A stretch of 64,000 bases of DNA. Source: Nitratireductor aquimarinus. Its GTDB lineage: Bacteria > Pseudomonadota > Alphaproteobacteria > Rhizobiales > Rhizobiaceae. Where the stretch lies: assembly GCF_046773475.1 (NCBI RefSeq), contig NZ_CP177239.1, forward strand, positions 2,232,001 through 2,296,000, in the 5' to 3' direction. A model generated the notes under the pieces. The model was given only the letters and a program-made list of their open reading frames with translations. It had not been told where the DNA came from and searched no databases. The position numbers were made by a program, and so were the translations under genes. Of the stretch, positions 51,377 through 60,708 are shown one piece after another (the stretch's first letter is position 1; each line of letters opens with the position of its first letter).

Positions 51377-52370
51377 AGTCGGCGGGGTCGAACACGTATT
51401 CCGTCGAGCAGAACTCGCAGGTCACACGGATGGAGCCTTCATCCGTGCTCTCAGCCAGCTCTTCCGGCGTAAAACCGTCCAGAACCGCCTTGATCTTGTC
51501 GCGCGAGCAGGAGCAGTCGTCCAGCACGTTCGTGCCTTCATAGACACGCACGCCATGCTCGTGGAACAGGCGATAGAGAAGCCGCTCCGATCCCACGGTG
51601 GGATCGACCAGCTCGGTCATCTCGGCCGTGGAAAGCAGCATGCGCGCTTCCTGCCAGGCATCGTCTTCGGGATGCGTCGAGCCGTCATGGTTCTCGTCGC
51701 CGTCACCGCCGTGCAGATCCGCGCCACGCATGCGCTCATGCGAAGCCGGCAGGAACTGCAGGAGAACGCCACCCGCGCGCCAGTGTTCCTGGCCGCCATC
51801 GGCGCCCGGCAGAACCATCTTGGCCACGCCAAGCCGCACCTCGGTCGGGATCTGTTCGGACTGGCGGAAATAGGTCTTCGCCACGTCTTCGAGATTGGTG
51901 CCGTCGAGCTGAACGATGCCCTGATAGCGCTGCATGTCCGAGCCCTGATCCACCGTCAGAGCCAGAACGCCGGCACCGAGCAGATCTTCAGGCGAATCCT
52001 TGCCTGCTTCCACGGCTTCCGCCAGACGGTCCTCATCGAACCGCGCATAGGCGCGCACCGAGCTCGGCGTCGCGAAATCGGCAACCAGCATGTCCACCGG
52101 CCCGTCGGAACGGGTCTGAACGATGAACTTGCCCTCGAATTTGAGCGAGCTGCCCAGAAGCACCGTGAGCACGATCACTTCGGCAAGCAGCCGCGCCACC
52201 GGTTCGGGATAGGTGTGACGGGCGAGAATCTGGTCGAGCATCGGCCCGAGCTGGACCGCGCGGCCGCGCACATCCAGAGGCTCCACATCGAAGGGCACGA
52301 CGTGATCGTCGCCGGCGAAGCCGAACTCGCCCAATTTTCTCGCTTCGCTCGTCACCGGGTTAAACACCAT
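51369..52370 (-). CDS. hslO: Redox-regulated chaperone Hsp33
   Basis: A 333-aa Hsp33 chaperonin that becomes an active holdase under oxidative stress. The C-terminal zinc/redox switch is intact: CSC near residue 280 and CEFC near residue 315. The N-terminal chaperone core contains LLGSSLKFEGKFIVQTRSDG and MLVADFATPSSVRAYAR. The C-terminal domain is longer than in E. coli, as usual in alphaproteobacteria. It overlaps the argF end by 19 bp, forming the last gene of the argD-argF-hslO operon. Confidence 0.95.
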   Translation of the reverse strand: MVFNPVTSEARKLGEFGFAGDDHVVPFDVEPLDVRGRAVQLGPMLDQILARHTYPEPVARLLAEVIVLTVLLGSSLKFEGKFIVQTRSDGPVDMLVADFATPSSVRAYARFDEDRLAEAVEAGKDSPEDLLGAGVLALTVDQGSDMQRYQGIVQLDGTNLEDVAKTYFRQSEQIPTEVRLGVAKMVLPGADGGQEHWRAGGVLLQFLPASHERMRGADLHGGDGDENHDGSTHPEDDAWQEARMLLSTAEMTELVDPTVGSERLLYRLFHEHGVRVYEGTNVLDDCSCSRDKIKAVLDGFTPEELAESTDEGSIRVTCEFCSTEYVFDPADFS

Positions 52371-53269
52371 GCAAGGACTGCTTTCTGTGCGTGAAGACGG
52401 TTTTCAGCCTCGTCAAACACCACTGAATGCGGGCCGTCAATAACCTCGTCGGTCACTTCTTCGCCGCGATGCGCCGGCAGGCAGTGCATGAACAGCGCGT
52501 CGGACCTGGCGTGTTTCATCAGCGCTTCGTTCACCTGGTAGGGCATGAACACGTTGCCGCCGCGTGCGCGATGCTCCTGGCCCATCGAAACCCAGGTGTC
52601 CGTGACGACACAGTCGGCGTCCGCCACCGCTTCTTCTGCGGTCTTGGTGAAGGTGATGCGGCCACCATTGGCGCGCGCCCACTCGACATATTTCGCGTCC
52701 GGCTCGCTGCCCTTCGGCACCGCGATGTTGAGACGGAAATCCATGCGCGCCGATGCCTCGATGAGCGAGTGCAGAACATTGTTGCCGTCGCCGGTCCAGG
52801 CGAACAGCTTGTCCTTCACCGGGCCGCGATGCTCCTCGAAGGTGAGGATATCGGCCATGATCTGACAGGGATGCGTATCATCGGTCAGGGCATTGATAAC
52901 CGGGACCGTCGCATTTTCCGCCAGTTCCAGCAGGCGCTCATGCGCCGTGGTGCGGATCATGATGGCATCGACATAGCGCGACAGAACCTTCGCCGTGTCG
53001 GCGATGGTTTCCGAGCGGCCAAGCTGCATCTCCGCGCCGGTCAGCATGATGGTCTCGCCACCCAGCTGACGCATGCCGACATCGAACGACACGCGGGTGC
53101 GCGTCGACGGCTTGTCGAAGATCATGGCAAGCGCCTTGCCCTCGAGCGGCTTCTCGCGCTCGCCGGCTTTCAGACGTTCCTTGCGCGCACGCGCATCGTC
53201 CAGCATGAAACGCAGGTCCTGCGCGTCCACGGTCGAAAGATCAATGAAGTGGCGAAGACCGCTGGCCAT
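52352..53269 (-). CDS. argF: Ornithine carbamoyltransferase
   Basis: A 305-aa enzyme that makes citrulline from ornithine and carbamoyl phosphate in arginine synthesis. The carbamoyl-phosphate motif STRTRVSF, the HPCQIMADILT motif and the ornithine-site HCLPAHRGEEV are intact. The ATG at 53269 (MASGLRHFID) follows GGGAGACGGGC; the frame could start at 53296, overlapping argD. It follows argD by 19 bp and overlaps hslO, a common Rhizobiales order. Confidence 0.97.
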   Translation of the reverse strand: MASGLRHFIDLSTVDAQDLRFMLDDARARKERLKAGEREKPLEGKALAMIFDKPSTRTRVSFDVGMRQLGGETIMLTGAEMQLGRSETIADTAKVLSRYVDAIMIRTTAHERLLELAENATVPVINALTDDTHPCQIMADILTFEEHRGPVKDKLFAWTGDGNNVLHSLIEASARMDFRLNIAVPKGSEPDAKYVEWARANGGRITFTKTAEEAVADADCVVTDTWVSMGQEHRARGGNVFMPYQVNEALMKHARSDALFMHCLPAHRGEEVTDEVIDGPHSVVFDEAENRLHAQKAVLAWCLTR

Positions 53270-53288
53270 GCCCGTCTCCCTGGTTTTA

Positions 53289-54482
53289 TCAAGCATCGGC
53301 TTTTTCGGTCGCGTTCACCGCGGCAGCGGCATCGTGAATGCGCTTCACCGCCTCGCGAATTTCGTCTTCGGTCACGATCAATGGCGGCAACAGACGCAGC
53401 ACATTGTCGCCGGCCGGCACCACCAGCATCTTCTGGTCGCGCAGGGCTTCCAGAAGGCGCAGGTTCTGCACCTTGCATTTGATGCCGATCATCAGACCTT
53501 CACCGCGAATACCCTCGATCACATCGGGGAACTCGTCGGCAACGGCGGCAAGCCCCTGCTTGAGCTGCAGGCCGCGCGCGGCGATGTTCTCGAGGAAACC
53601 GTCCTCCAGCACCACATCGAGCACAGCATTGCCGACCGCCATGGCGAGCGGATTGCCGCCAAATGTCGTGCCATGGGTGCCGGGCGTCATGCCCTTGGCA
53701 GCCTCGGCCGTGGCAAGGCAAGCGCCGAGCGGGAAACCGCCGCCAATGCCCTTGGCAACCGCCATCAGATCCGGCGTGATCTCGGCCCATTCATGGGCAA
53801 ACAGCTTGCCCGTGCGCCCGACGCCGCTCTGCACCTCATCAAGGATGAGCAGCAGGCCATGCCGGTCGCAAAGCTCGCGCAGACGACGCATGAAGGCATT
53901 GGGAACCGGGCGCACACCGCCCTCACCCTGGATCGGCTCCACAAGGATAGCCGCCGTTTCCGGGCCGATTGCCTTTAAGAGCGCATCTTCGTCACCGAAC
54001 GGCACCTGATCGAAACCTTCGACCTTGGGGCCGAAACCTTCAAGATACTTCGCCTGTCCGCCGGCAGCGATGGTAGCGAGCGTGCGACCGTGGAACGCGC
54101 CCTCGAACGTGATGATACGGATACGCTCGGGCTGGCCGTTCACATGGTGATAGCGTCGCGCCGTCTTGATCGCGCATTCCAGCGCCTCTGCGCCCGAATT
54201 GGTGAAGAACACCTTCTCGGCAAAGCTGCTCTCTGCAAGGCGCTCGCCCAGACGGGCCTGACCGGGAATTTCATAGACATTGGAGACATGCCAGAGCTTG
54301 CCGGCCTGTTCCGTCAGCGCCTCTACGAGGTGCGGGTGCGCATGCCCCAGTGAATTGACGGCAATGCCGGCAGCGAAATCGAGATAACGCTCGCCATCAG
54401 CCGTTTCGATCCAGCAGCCCTCGCCGCGCTCGAATGCGAGGGGTTGACGGGCATAAGTTCCATAAAGCGCAGATTCACGCAT
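53289..54482 (-). CDS. argD: Acetylornithine aminotransferase
   Basis: A 397-aa class III PLP aminotransferase that converts N-acetylglutamate semialdehyde to N-acetylornithine, and probably also acts on succinyldiaminopimelate. The cofactor Asp is in LLILDEVQSGVGRTG, the PLP lysine in LMAVAKGIGGGFPLG, and GTTFGGNPLAMAV is conserved. The ATG at 54482 (MRESALYGTYARQPL) has GGAG 9 nt upstream; a GTG two codons earlier is less well spaced. First gene of the operon, divergent from gcrA. Confidence 0.96.
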   Translation of the reverse strand: MRESALYGTYARQPLAFERGEGCWIETADGERYLDFAAGIAVNSLGHAHPHLVEALTEQAGKLWHVSNVYEIPGQARLGERLAESSFAEKVFFTNSGAEALECAIKTARRYHHVNGQPERIRIITFEGAFHGRTLATIAAGGQAKYLEGFGPKVEGFDQVPFGDEDALLKAIGPETAAILVEPIQGEGGVRPVPNAFMRRLRELCDRHGLLLILDEVQSGVGRTGKLFAHEWAEITPDLMAVAKGIGGGFPLGACLATAEAAKGMTPGTHGTTFGGNPLAMAVGNAVLDVVLEDGFLENIAARGLQLKQGLAAVADEFPDVIEGIRGEGLMIGIKCKVQNLRLLEALRDQKMLVVPAGDNVLRLLPPLIVTEDEIREAVKRIHDAAAAVNATEKADA

Positions 54483-54855
54483 CCACACGGTCTCCGCTGA
54501 GCCTGAGAATTGGTTCCTGCCTCGCGCGGACGCGCGTGCAGAAGGGTGAAATCAAAATGCCGCCCCAAGGGCGGCACTACGGGATTTATCGGTTGTTTCC
54601 GCATAAGTGTCAACGCACGCGGCACGACAGCCAGGTGACACCGAAAACCAGCAAATTGGGGAAAACCCTAAAAAGCGAATCAGCTTACGGTAAGGACTCT
54701 TGTCACGGAGTCAGACGATAAGGTAGTTTCTGGTCAAGCAAAAAGACTACATTTTGTGCGGCGGACCACTTCTACCATGATTATATGGTGCTCCCTCGGC
54801 TTTGGCTGAGCGAGACTGGATTCGGATTCCGCACGCTGGACAGGAGCGTGTCCCG
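54483..54855. promoter_or_regulatory. argD/gcrA intergenic region with clustered GANTC (CcrM) sites
   Basis: A 373-bp region between divergent argD and gcrA. It contains GANTC sites at 54677 (GAATC), 54695 (GACTC), 54708 (GAGTC), 54819 and 54825 (both GATTC). A further GAGTC lies at 54875, inside gcrA. CcrM methylates GANTC in alphaproteobacteria, and GcrA binds methylated GANTC promoters, so methylation-dependent autoregulation is plausible. No additional gene is seen. Confidence 0.6.
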
Positions 54856-55377
54856 ATGAACTGGACTGACGAAAGAGTCGAAACCTTAAAGAAACTTTGG
54901 GCGGAAGGACTGAGCGCAAGCCAGATCGCAGCCCAGCTTGGCGGCGTCAGCCGCAATGCCGTGATCGGCAAGGTGCACCGCCTCAAACTCTCCAGCCGCG
55001 GTCGCGCAACGAGCCCGCGCACGCGCCAGAAGAAGGCAGCCACCGCAGCGCCGACCACGACGACGACCACCACGCGTCGTCCGCGCGCCACGCGGCCGAC
55101 CACGGTGTCCATCGGCGCAACCGCGCTTCAGGCGCAGTTCGACCAGGAGCCGGTGGCCCAGACCTATATCCGTCCGGTTTCGGACGTGGTTGTGCCGATC
55201 TCGCGCAAGCTGGAGCTGGTGCAGCTCACCGAAACGACGTGCAAATGGCCGAACGGCGACCCGCTGTCGGAAGAGTTCAGCTTCTGCGGCAACGAAGCCG
55301 GCGAGAGCGGCCCCTACTGCGCCTACCATTCGCGCATCGCCTACCAGCCCGCTTCGGAGCGGCGCCGGGCGCGCTGA
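54856..55377 (+). CDS. gcrA: Cell cycle regulator GcrA
   Basis: A 173-aa protein with the GcrA N-terminal DNA-binding helix-turn-helix MNWTDERVETLKKLWAEGLS continuing through GGVSRNAVIGKVHRLKL (residues 1-45). A basic Thr/Ala-rich linker follows, and the C-terminal domain with TTCKWPNGDP, FCGNEAGESGPYCAYHSRIA contacts sigma70. GcrA activates CcrM-methylated promoters in the alphaproteobacterial cell cycle. The ATG at 54856 gives the universally conserved start. A hairpin terminator follows. Confidence 0.96.
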   Translation: MNWTDERVETLKKLWAEGLSASQIAAQLGGVSRNAVIGKVHRLKLSSRGRATSPRTRQKKAATAAPTTTTTTTRRPRATRPTTVSIGATALQAQFDQEPVAQTYIRPVSDVVVPISRKLELVQLTETTCKWPNGDPLSEEFSFCGNEAGESGPYCAYHSRIAYQPASERRRAR

Positions 55378-55402
55378 TCGCGAAAGACTTCTCCTCTGCA
55401 CT

Positions 55403-55435
55403 ACCCGGCTCGCATCATGCGCAGCCGGGTTTTTC
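55403..55435 (+). terminator. Rho-independent terminator of gcrA
   Basis: ACCCGGCT and AGCCGGGT form a perfect 8-bp stem, extended by CGCAT/ATGCG inside, and run into TTTTT, 26 bp after the gcrA stop. Confidence 0.85.
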
Positions 55436-55538
55436 TTTGCCTGAGTGAAATCTGAAGCACCGCACGGGCCGAGGGCGCGAGAAGCCCCTCGCCCTCGCCT
55501 CAATCAACGGCTACCGGCTTGCTTGCCCGCTCTCGTGG

Positions 55539-56255
55539 CTAGTTTTCGGGCGCCGCGACAACCCGGTGGCTCTGATCTTCCTTTGGACGCTCGAGCGGTA
55601 ACTGCCGGCCCGTCACGATGTGATGCACCGTTTCCGCGATATTGGTCGCATGGTCGCCGATGCGTTCGATGTTCTTGGCGCAGAACAGAAGATGGGTGCA
55701 GGCCGTGATGTTGCGCGGGTCTTCCATCATGTAGGTGAGCAGCTCCCGAAAGAGCGACGTGTACATGGCGTCGATTTCCTCATCCCGGTCGCGCACGAAA
55801 CCGATGCGCTCCACGGAACGGGAGGCATAGACATCGAGCACTTCCTTGAGCTGGGTCAGCGCCAGGCTCGCCAGCGCCTCCAGCCCGCGGAAAAGACGGA
55901 TCGGCTGACTGCCCTCGGTCACCGCAACAACGCGCTTTGCGATGTTCTTGCCGAGATCGCCGATGCGCTCCAGATCCGATGAAATACGAATGGCGCCCAC
56001 GATCTCGCGCAAATCGTCGGCGACCGGCTGGCGCTTGCCGATGATGATGACGGCGCGTTCACCGATCTCCCGCTCCTTCTCATCAAGGAACAGATCATCC
56101 TCGACCACCTTGCGGCCCAGTGCGGCATCCGACTGCACGAGCGCAGCGACGGATTCCGCCACCATGCGCTCAGCATAGCCACCCATGGCTGCAATCTGGT
56201 CCGACAGATAGTTCAACTCATCGTCGAATGACCGCATCGTGTGCTGTGTCTGCAT
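55539..56255 (-). CDS. phoU: Phosphate signalling complex protein PhoU
   Basis: A 238-aa all-helical protein with two PhoU repeats (DELNYLSDQIAAMGGYAERM at the start; SSDLERIGDLGKNIAKRV and FCAKNIERIGDHATNIAETV as the two metal-binding E-R-I-G-D-x-x-x-N-I motifs). It couples the Pst transporter to PhoR and keeps the Pho regulon off when phosphate is sufficient. The ATG at 56255 (MQTQHTMRSFDDEL) is chosen over a longer frame to 56312. It follows phoR on the same strand with 126 bp between them; pstSCAB and phoB are absent here. Confidence 0.95.
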   Translation of the reverse strand: MQTQHTMRSFDDELNYLSDQIAAMGGYAERMVAESVAALVQSDAALGRKVVEDDLFLDEKEREIGERAVIIIGKRQPVADDLREIVGAIRISSDLERIGDLGKNIAKRVVAVTEGSQPIRLFRGLEALASLALTQLKEVLDVYASRSVERIGFVRDRDEEIDAMYTSLFRELLTYMMEDPRNITACTHLLFCAKNIERIGDHATNIAETVHHIVTGRQLPLERPKEDQSHRVVAAPEN

Positions 56256-56381
56256 GGTTTCAATCCTTCTCAGCCCGGCCTTCTCAGCCCGGTCGGCCTC
56301 GTTGCCTGCCATCCCTACTAAGTTATTGTGATGGCGGTAAAATGAAAGTGGTGACGCAATCTGCGCCCGGACTGTTCTGCC

Positions 56382-57572
56382 TTACCCTGCCGGCGGCACG
56401 GGCGGGAAATGAACGGTGAACGAAGAGCCCTCTCCCGGCGCCGATTTCACGGAAAGCCGCGCATCGTGCCGCGTCAGAATGTGCTTCACGATGGAAAGGC
56501 CGAGGCCCGTCCCCTTCTGGATCCGGCTCGTTTCGATATCCACGCGATAGAAGCGCTCGGTGATGCGCGGGATGTGCTCTTCGGGAATGCCGGGACCGAA
56601 GTCGCGCACCGTGATCCGCACCTCATCCATCGGGCTTGCCTGCTCGGCCGATACGATAACACGCTCACCGTCACTGCCATATTTGCAGGCGTTTTCGATC
56701 AGGTTCTCGAAAACCTGAACAAGCTCATCGGAATGCCCTGCGATCAGCATCGGTTTGACACCGAGCTCCGAAACAAACTCGACATCATTCTCGCCGGCAA
56801 TGTGACGCATGGACTCCATCACGCCCTTCACGAGCTCCACCACATCGAGTTGCGTGCTCGGCTTCTGATAGGGCTTCATCTCCAGCCGTGACAGCGACAG
56901 GAGATCATCGATGAGCCGCGCCATGCGCTGCGTCTGGTTCTGCATGATCTGCAGGAACTTTTCCCGCGCCGCCGGGTCATCGCGGGCCGGGCCGCGCAGC
57001 GTTTCAATGAAGCCCGCAACGGAGGCCAGCGGCGTGCGCAGCTCATGGCTGGCATTGGCGATGAAGTCCGCCCGCATCCGGTCGATCCGGCGCGCTTCGC
57101 TCTGATCCTTGAAGAGCAGGACATAAAGGCCAGTATCATTGCCAATGCGGCTCGCTACCACCCGGTAGGCGCGCTCGACGGGCACCCGCTCCGCATAATT
57201 GATCGCGACGGACTCCTCCGCACCCGAGATCACCTTGGCGACCAGCTCATGCATTTCAGGCGCACGGAATTTCAGGCGCAGCGACACGCTCTTCGACACA
57301 GGGCCGAACGCAAGATCAGCCGCCTCATTGGCATAGAGTATGCCGCCATTGCTGTCGAAGATGTACAGCGGGTCAAGCACCGCCGCCGCCAGATAGACGG
57401 CAGGCAATGAATTGATGTCGCCCTTCTTCGGGCGCGGCTTCTCGGCCTTGCCATTGCTGCGTGCGCCCGCAAAAAGGGCGCCAGCGGCTTTCAGGGCCGA
57501 TCCGATACGAGCAACAAGACCGCGCTCAACGCCGTCCTGATTTTCCTGCCCATTGTTCTCATTCGCACTCAT
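56382..57572 (-). CDS. phoR: Phosphate-responsive sensor histidine kinase PhoR-like
   Basis: A 396-aa histidine kinase. A PAS domain (YLAAAVLDPLYIFDSNGGIL onward, about residues 55-150) precedes the kinase core: histidine in NASHELRTPLASVAG, asparagine box NLIENACKYGSDG, and glycine boxes DFGPGIPEE and GTGLGLSIVKHILTRH. It probably phosphorylates PhoB to start the phosphate starvation response. Unlike most PhoR proteins there is no clear membrane helix before the PAS domain. The ATG at 57572 (MSANENNG) is preferred to one at 57584. PhoU lies downstream. Confidence 0.88.
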   Translation of the reverse strand: MSANENNGQENQDGVERGLVARIGSALKAAGALFAGARSNGKAEKPRPKKGDINSLPAVYLAAAVLDPLYIFDSNGGILYANEAADLAFGPVSKSVSLRLKFRAPEMHELVAKVISGAEESVAINYAERVPVERAYRVVASRIGNDTGLYVLLFKDQSEARRIDRMRADFIANASHELRTPLASVAGFIETLRGPARDDPAAREKFLQIMQNQTQRMARLIDDLLSLSRLEMKPYQKPSTQLDVVELVKGVMESMRHIAGENDVEFVSELGVKPMLIAGHSDELVQVFENLIENACKYGSDGERVIVSAEQASPMDEVRITVRDFGPGIPEEHIPRITERFYRVDIETSRIQKGTGLGLSIVKHILTRHDARLSVKSAPGEGSSFTVHFPPVPPAG

Positions 57573-57715
57573 TACGAAGTCCATTCCCGCGATCGTCAGG
57601 CACGCCCGCTTCAGGGTCTCTTGTTATGAAGAAGAATTGTCATTCCGTCTTCACTGCTGGACCTTGTATCAAGCTGCAAATAGCATTGACACTCTCATGA
57701 TTCAGGATCGGTTTT

Positions 57716-58615
57716 ATGAACAAGCCTTTGGAAAACCCTGCCCTCGAAAAAATCAAACCTTTCAAGCTCACGATTGCAGGCGAGGAAAGGACTTTCGACA
57801 TTGACGAACCGGACCTTCCTGACTGGGTCAAGGAGCGGGAACTCACAGCCGGCGGTTTTCCATATGACGAAAAAATGGACCGTGACGACTACGAAAAGCA
57901 GCTCGAAACGCTGCAGATCGAACTGGTAAAGCTGCAGGCATGGATGCAGAAAAGCGGCGCGCGGGTTATGGCGCTCTTCGAAGGGCGAGACGCTGCCGGC
58001 AAGGGCGGCACGATTGCGCGCATTCGCACCTATCTCAATCCGCGCAATGCCCGCAATGTCGCGCTGCCCAAGCCCACCGAGACGGAGCGCGGGCAGTGGT
58101 ATTTCCAGCGTTACGTCACCCATTTCCCGACGAGCGGCGAATTGGTGACCTTCGACCGCTCCTGGTACAATCGCGGCGGCGTCGAGCCAGTGATGGGTTT
58201 CTGCACGCCCGAGCAGCATGAGCAGTTCCTGAACGAAGCGCCCGACTTCGAGCGGGCCATCGTCAATGACGGCATCCATTTCTTCAAATTCTGGCTGAAC
58301 ATCGGCCAGGAAACACAGCTTGAGCGCTTTCATGACCGTCGTCACAGCGCGCTCAAATACTGGAAATTCTCTCCCATGGACGTAGCCGGCATTCAAAAGT
58401 GGGACGCGTACTCCCGCGCCCGCGACACCATGCTGGAACGCACCCACAGCGCCCACGCGCCCTGGACGGTGGTGCGCGCCAACGACAAGCGCCGGGCACG
58501 GTTGGCGGTCATTCGGCGCATATTGCTCGCCATCGCCTATGACGGGCGTGATCTCGACGCCATCGGCCCCGAAGACCAGCTCATCATCGGCACAGGTCCC
58601 GGCTTCCTGGATTAA
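57716..58615 (+). CDS. ppk2: Polyphosphate kinase 2
   Basis: A 299-aa PPK2-family enzyme that transfers phosphate between polyphosphate and nucleotides. The Walker A-like loop is FEGRDAAGKGGTIARI near residue 90, the catalytic Asp region is VTFDRSWYNRGGVEPVMGF, and the lid arginines lie in the LERFHDRRHSALKYWKFSPM segment. A single PPK2 domain of this length is of the ADP- or GDP-phosphorylating type. It is divergent from phoR, which fits a phosphate-storage role; TTGTCAT at 57637 is only a weak half Pho box. Confidence 0.95.
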   Translation: MNKPLENPALEKIKPFKLTIAGEERTFDIDEPDLPDWVKERELTAGGFPYDEKMDRDDYEKQLETLQIELVKLQAWMQKSGARVMALFEGRDAAGKGGTIARIRTYLNPRNARNVALPKPTETERGQWYFQRYVTHFPTSGELVTFDRSWYNRGGVEPVMGFCTPEQHEQFLNEAPDFERAIVNDGIHFFKFWLNIGQETQLERFHDRRHSALKYWKFSPMDVAGIQKWDAYSRARDTMLERTHSAHAPWTVVRANDKRRARLAVIRRILLAIAYDGRDLDAIGPEDQLIIGTGPGFLD

Positions 58616-58743
58616 CGGCCAGCTGCATTCAGGAACGGCAATGTCGGGCGGAGACGCCCGACACACGACCTTTCGCCCCCTGCCTGAACGCCCGTTTCAA
58701 AAACACCGCCGCAGCCAGGCTACGGCACACCGGCGCTTCAGGA

Positions 58744-60708
58744 TCACACCTGACGCTCCTGAACCTTTCCAACCGGCAAATGACCGCGGCTATGCCGCCT
58801 GTGCGGTGTTTTCTCCCAGTGATGCGGGGTCCAGTAGAGCTGCCAGATGCATCGCCATGCGGCCACCGACATCAGGCACCAATAGGCCGGCGTCCATACG
58901 ATCCGCTTCCAGAAGGCGGGTCGCTCGGTCTTCTGCAAGGTCATCCAGCCGAGCAGCAGAAACGCACCATGCCCGAGAACCACGTTCACTATATCGATAT
59001 AGAGCAGCGACTGCTGGAAGGCCTGAAACTCGCCGCCCAGCATCAGATAGACGATGACGCCGAATGCGGTCAGGAAGAAAAAGCCATAAGCCAGCGCCGA
59101 GAGCACCATCCCTGCGAACAGAACCTGCATGATCACGAAAGAACCCAGCCCCAGCTCGCGCGCGGTCAACTGCGGATTGCGCATATGGACGAGCCATGTC
59201 TGCGCCCACCCCTTGAACCAGCGCGTGCGCTGCGGCAGCCATGTGCGCACATCCGTGGGCGCATCTTCCTGCGTCGGGTTCCAGATGACGCTCGCACGAT
59301 AGCCGAAGCGGCTGAGGCGCGCCCCGAGGTCGGCGTCCTCGGTGACATTGTAAGGGTCCCAGCCGCCCGTCGCTTCCAGCGCCACACGCCGGAAATGATT
59401 GGAAGTTCCACCCAGCGGAAGCATCAAGCCGGACCGCGCCAGCCATGGAAGGACCGCCCGAAACAGCGCAGCGTATTCCAGCGCGAACATTGCTGAAATC
59501 CAGCTCTCCCGACTGTTGGATATGGTCAGCGGCGCCTGTACACAGGCCAGCTTCTCGTCGGCAGTCTCGAAAGCGTTCCAGGCCTCCACCAGCTGGAACG
59601 GATGCGGCCTGTCTTCCGCATCATAAAGCGCCACAAAATCGCCGGAGGTCATCGGCAGGGCGTAGGAAAGCGCTTTTGGCTTTGTGCGCGGGCCCCCCGC
59701 CGGCACCTCAATCACTTCGATATAGGGGCGCAGCTCCTGCGCCCGAAGCGCTGCAAGCGTTTCATGGTCATCCGCCTCGCAGACCAGCTTGATTTCCAGC
59801 TTGGCGCGCGGCCACACGATCTTGCCAAGCGACATCAGAAGATCGGGAACGATCTCGGCTTCCTTGTAAAGCGCCACCAGAACCGAATAGACCGGCATGT
59901 CAGCCGGCCCGATCGTGGTGAAGCGCGGCCCCGGCGAACGTTTGATACCAAAACCGACAACCACCCGCAGCAAGACGCAGGAAAGGAACGCCAGCGAAAA
60001 CGCGCCATGGAGCACCAGCAGCGTGGCAGAAGGCGCAAAGACGGCCGCAAAAAGCAGCGACACCACCGCAGCCCCGAGCGCCGCCCCCTGCCAGGCATTG
60101 ACCACAATGCGCGCCGACATCTCCGGTGCTTCCCTGAAAAGCCGCTCCGTGGCGACCCGCATCAGTCTGCCCCGCGAGCGCCTGGTGATCGCATCCCGCA
60201 ATGCGCTGGGCTGCACCACGCGAATGCGCTTCGATGCGCGCGGATACCGCTCCACGAAAGAGTGCAATGCGGGAATGTTGAGCTGGTCGGGCGCGATCAG
60301 GACAACGGACTGCCCCCGCGCATCGACGGAAAGGCTGACCCGCGCGCCACCACGCTGCGCCAGCGCCGCCAGCCCCTGCCACCCACGCATGACAAGCGCG
60401 TCAGCATCGGGATTGGCCAGAAAGGCCAGCCCCAGATTGTCTGCCAGCGCCCGAAAAAGCGCATGTTCAGGCACCAGACCGGACGCAAGCAGCTCCGTCT
60501 GAAACGAAACGCCGGCAAGCTTCGCCCGCGCCTCAATGCCGTGCGCTTCCGCTTCGGTGATCGAAAGTGTCTTGAGAATGGGCAGCCAGTCAGCGGCTGG
60601 CGATGGTGTTGTAGCGTCAGGCATTTCGCCTGCCCCACCAGAACGATCTGAACCAGATAAATGGCCAGAGGCCCGGTCTGTCTTTGATGTGTTCATCAGA
60701 TGGTCCAT
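58744..60708 (-). CDS. Family 2 glycosyltransferase with N-terminal GspE-like domain
   Basis: A 654-aa processive-type membrane glycosyltransferase. Residues about 40-190 (ELLASGLVPEHALFRALADN, then LGLAFL) resemble the N-terminal domain of GspE/MshE ATPases, which binds c-di-GMP in some proteins. Two helices follow, then a GT2 catalytic domain with FVALYDAEDRPHPFQL and NVTEDADLGARL (acidic residues) and the QRTRWFKGWAQTW motif (Q-x-x-R-W). Four further C-terminal helices complete it. It probably makes an exopolysaccharide. The ATG at 60708 follows AGGTGG. Confidence 0.88.
   Translation of the reverse strand: MDHLMNTSKTDRASGHLSGSDRSGGAGEMPDATTPSPAADWLPILKTLSITEAEAHGIEARAKLAGVSFQTELLASGLVPEHALFRALADNLGLAFLANPDADALVMRGWQGLAALAQRGGARVSLSVDARGQSVVLIAPDQLNIPALHSFVERYPRASKRIRVVQPSALRDAITRRSRGRLMRVATERLFREAPEMSARIVVNAWQGAALGAAVVSLLFAAVFAPSATLLVLHGAFSLAFLSCVLLRVVVGFGIKRSPGPRFTTIGPADMPVYSVLVALYKEAEIVPDLLMSLGKIVWPRAKLEIKLVCEADDHETLAALRAQELRPYIEVIEVPAGGPRTKPKALSYALPMTSGDFVALYDAEDRPHPFQLVEAWNAFETADEKLACVQAPLTISNSRESWISAMFALEYAALFRAVLPWLARSGLMLPLGGTSNHFRRVALEATGGWDPYNVTEDADLGARLSRFGYRASVIWNPTQEDAPTDVRTWLPQRTRWFKGWAQTWLVHMRNPQLTARELGLGSFVIMQVLFAGMVLSALAYGFFFLTAFGVIVYLMLGGEFQAFQQSLLYIDIVNVVLGHGAFLLLGWMTLQKTERPAFWKRIVWTPAYWCLMSVAAWRCIWQLYWTPHHWEKTPHRRHSRGHLPVGKVQERQV

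Noticed and set aside
50976..52394. A 472-codon plus-strand frame across apaG and hslO
   Set aside because: It runs out of frame through apaG and antisense through hslO; both of those have strong family matches.
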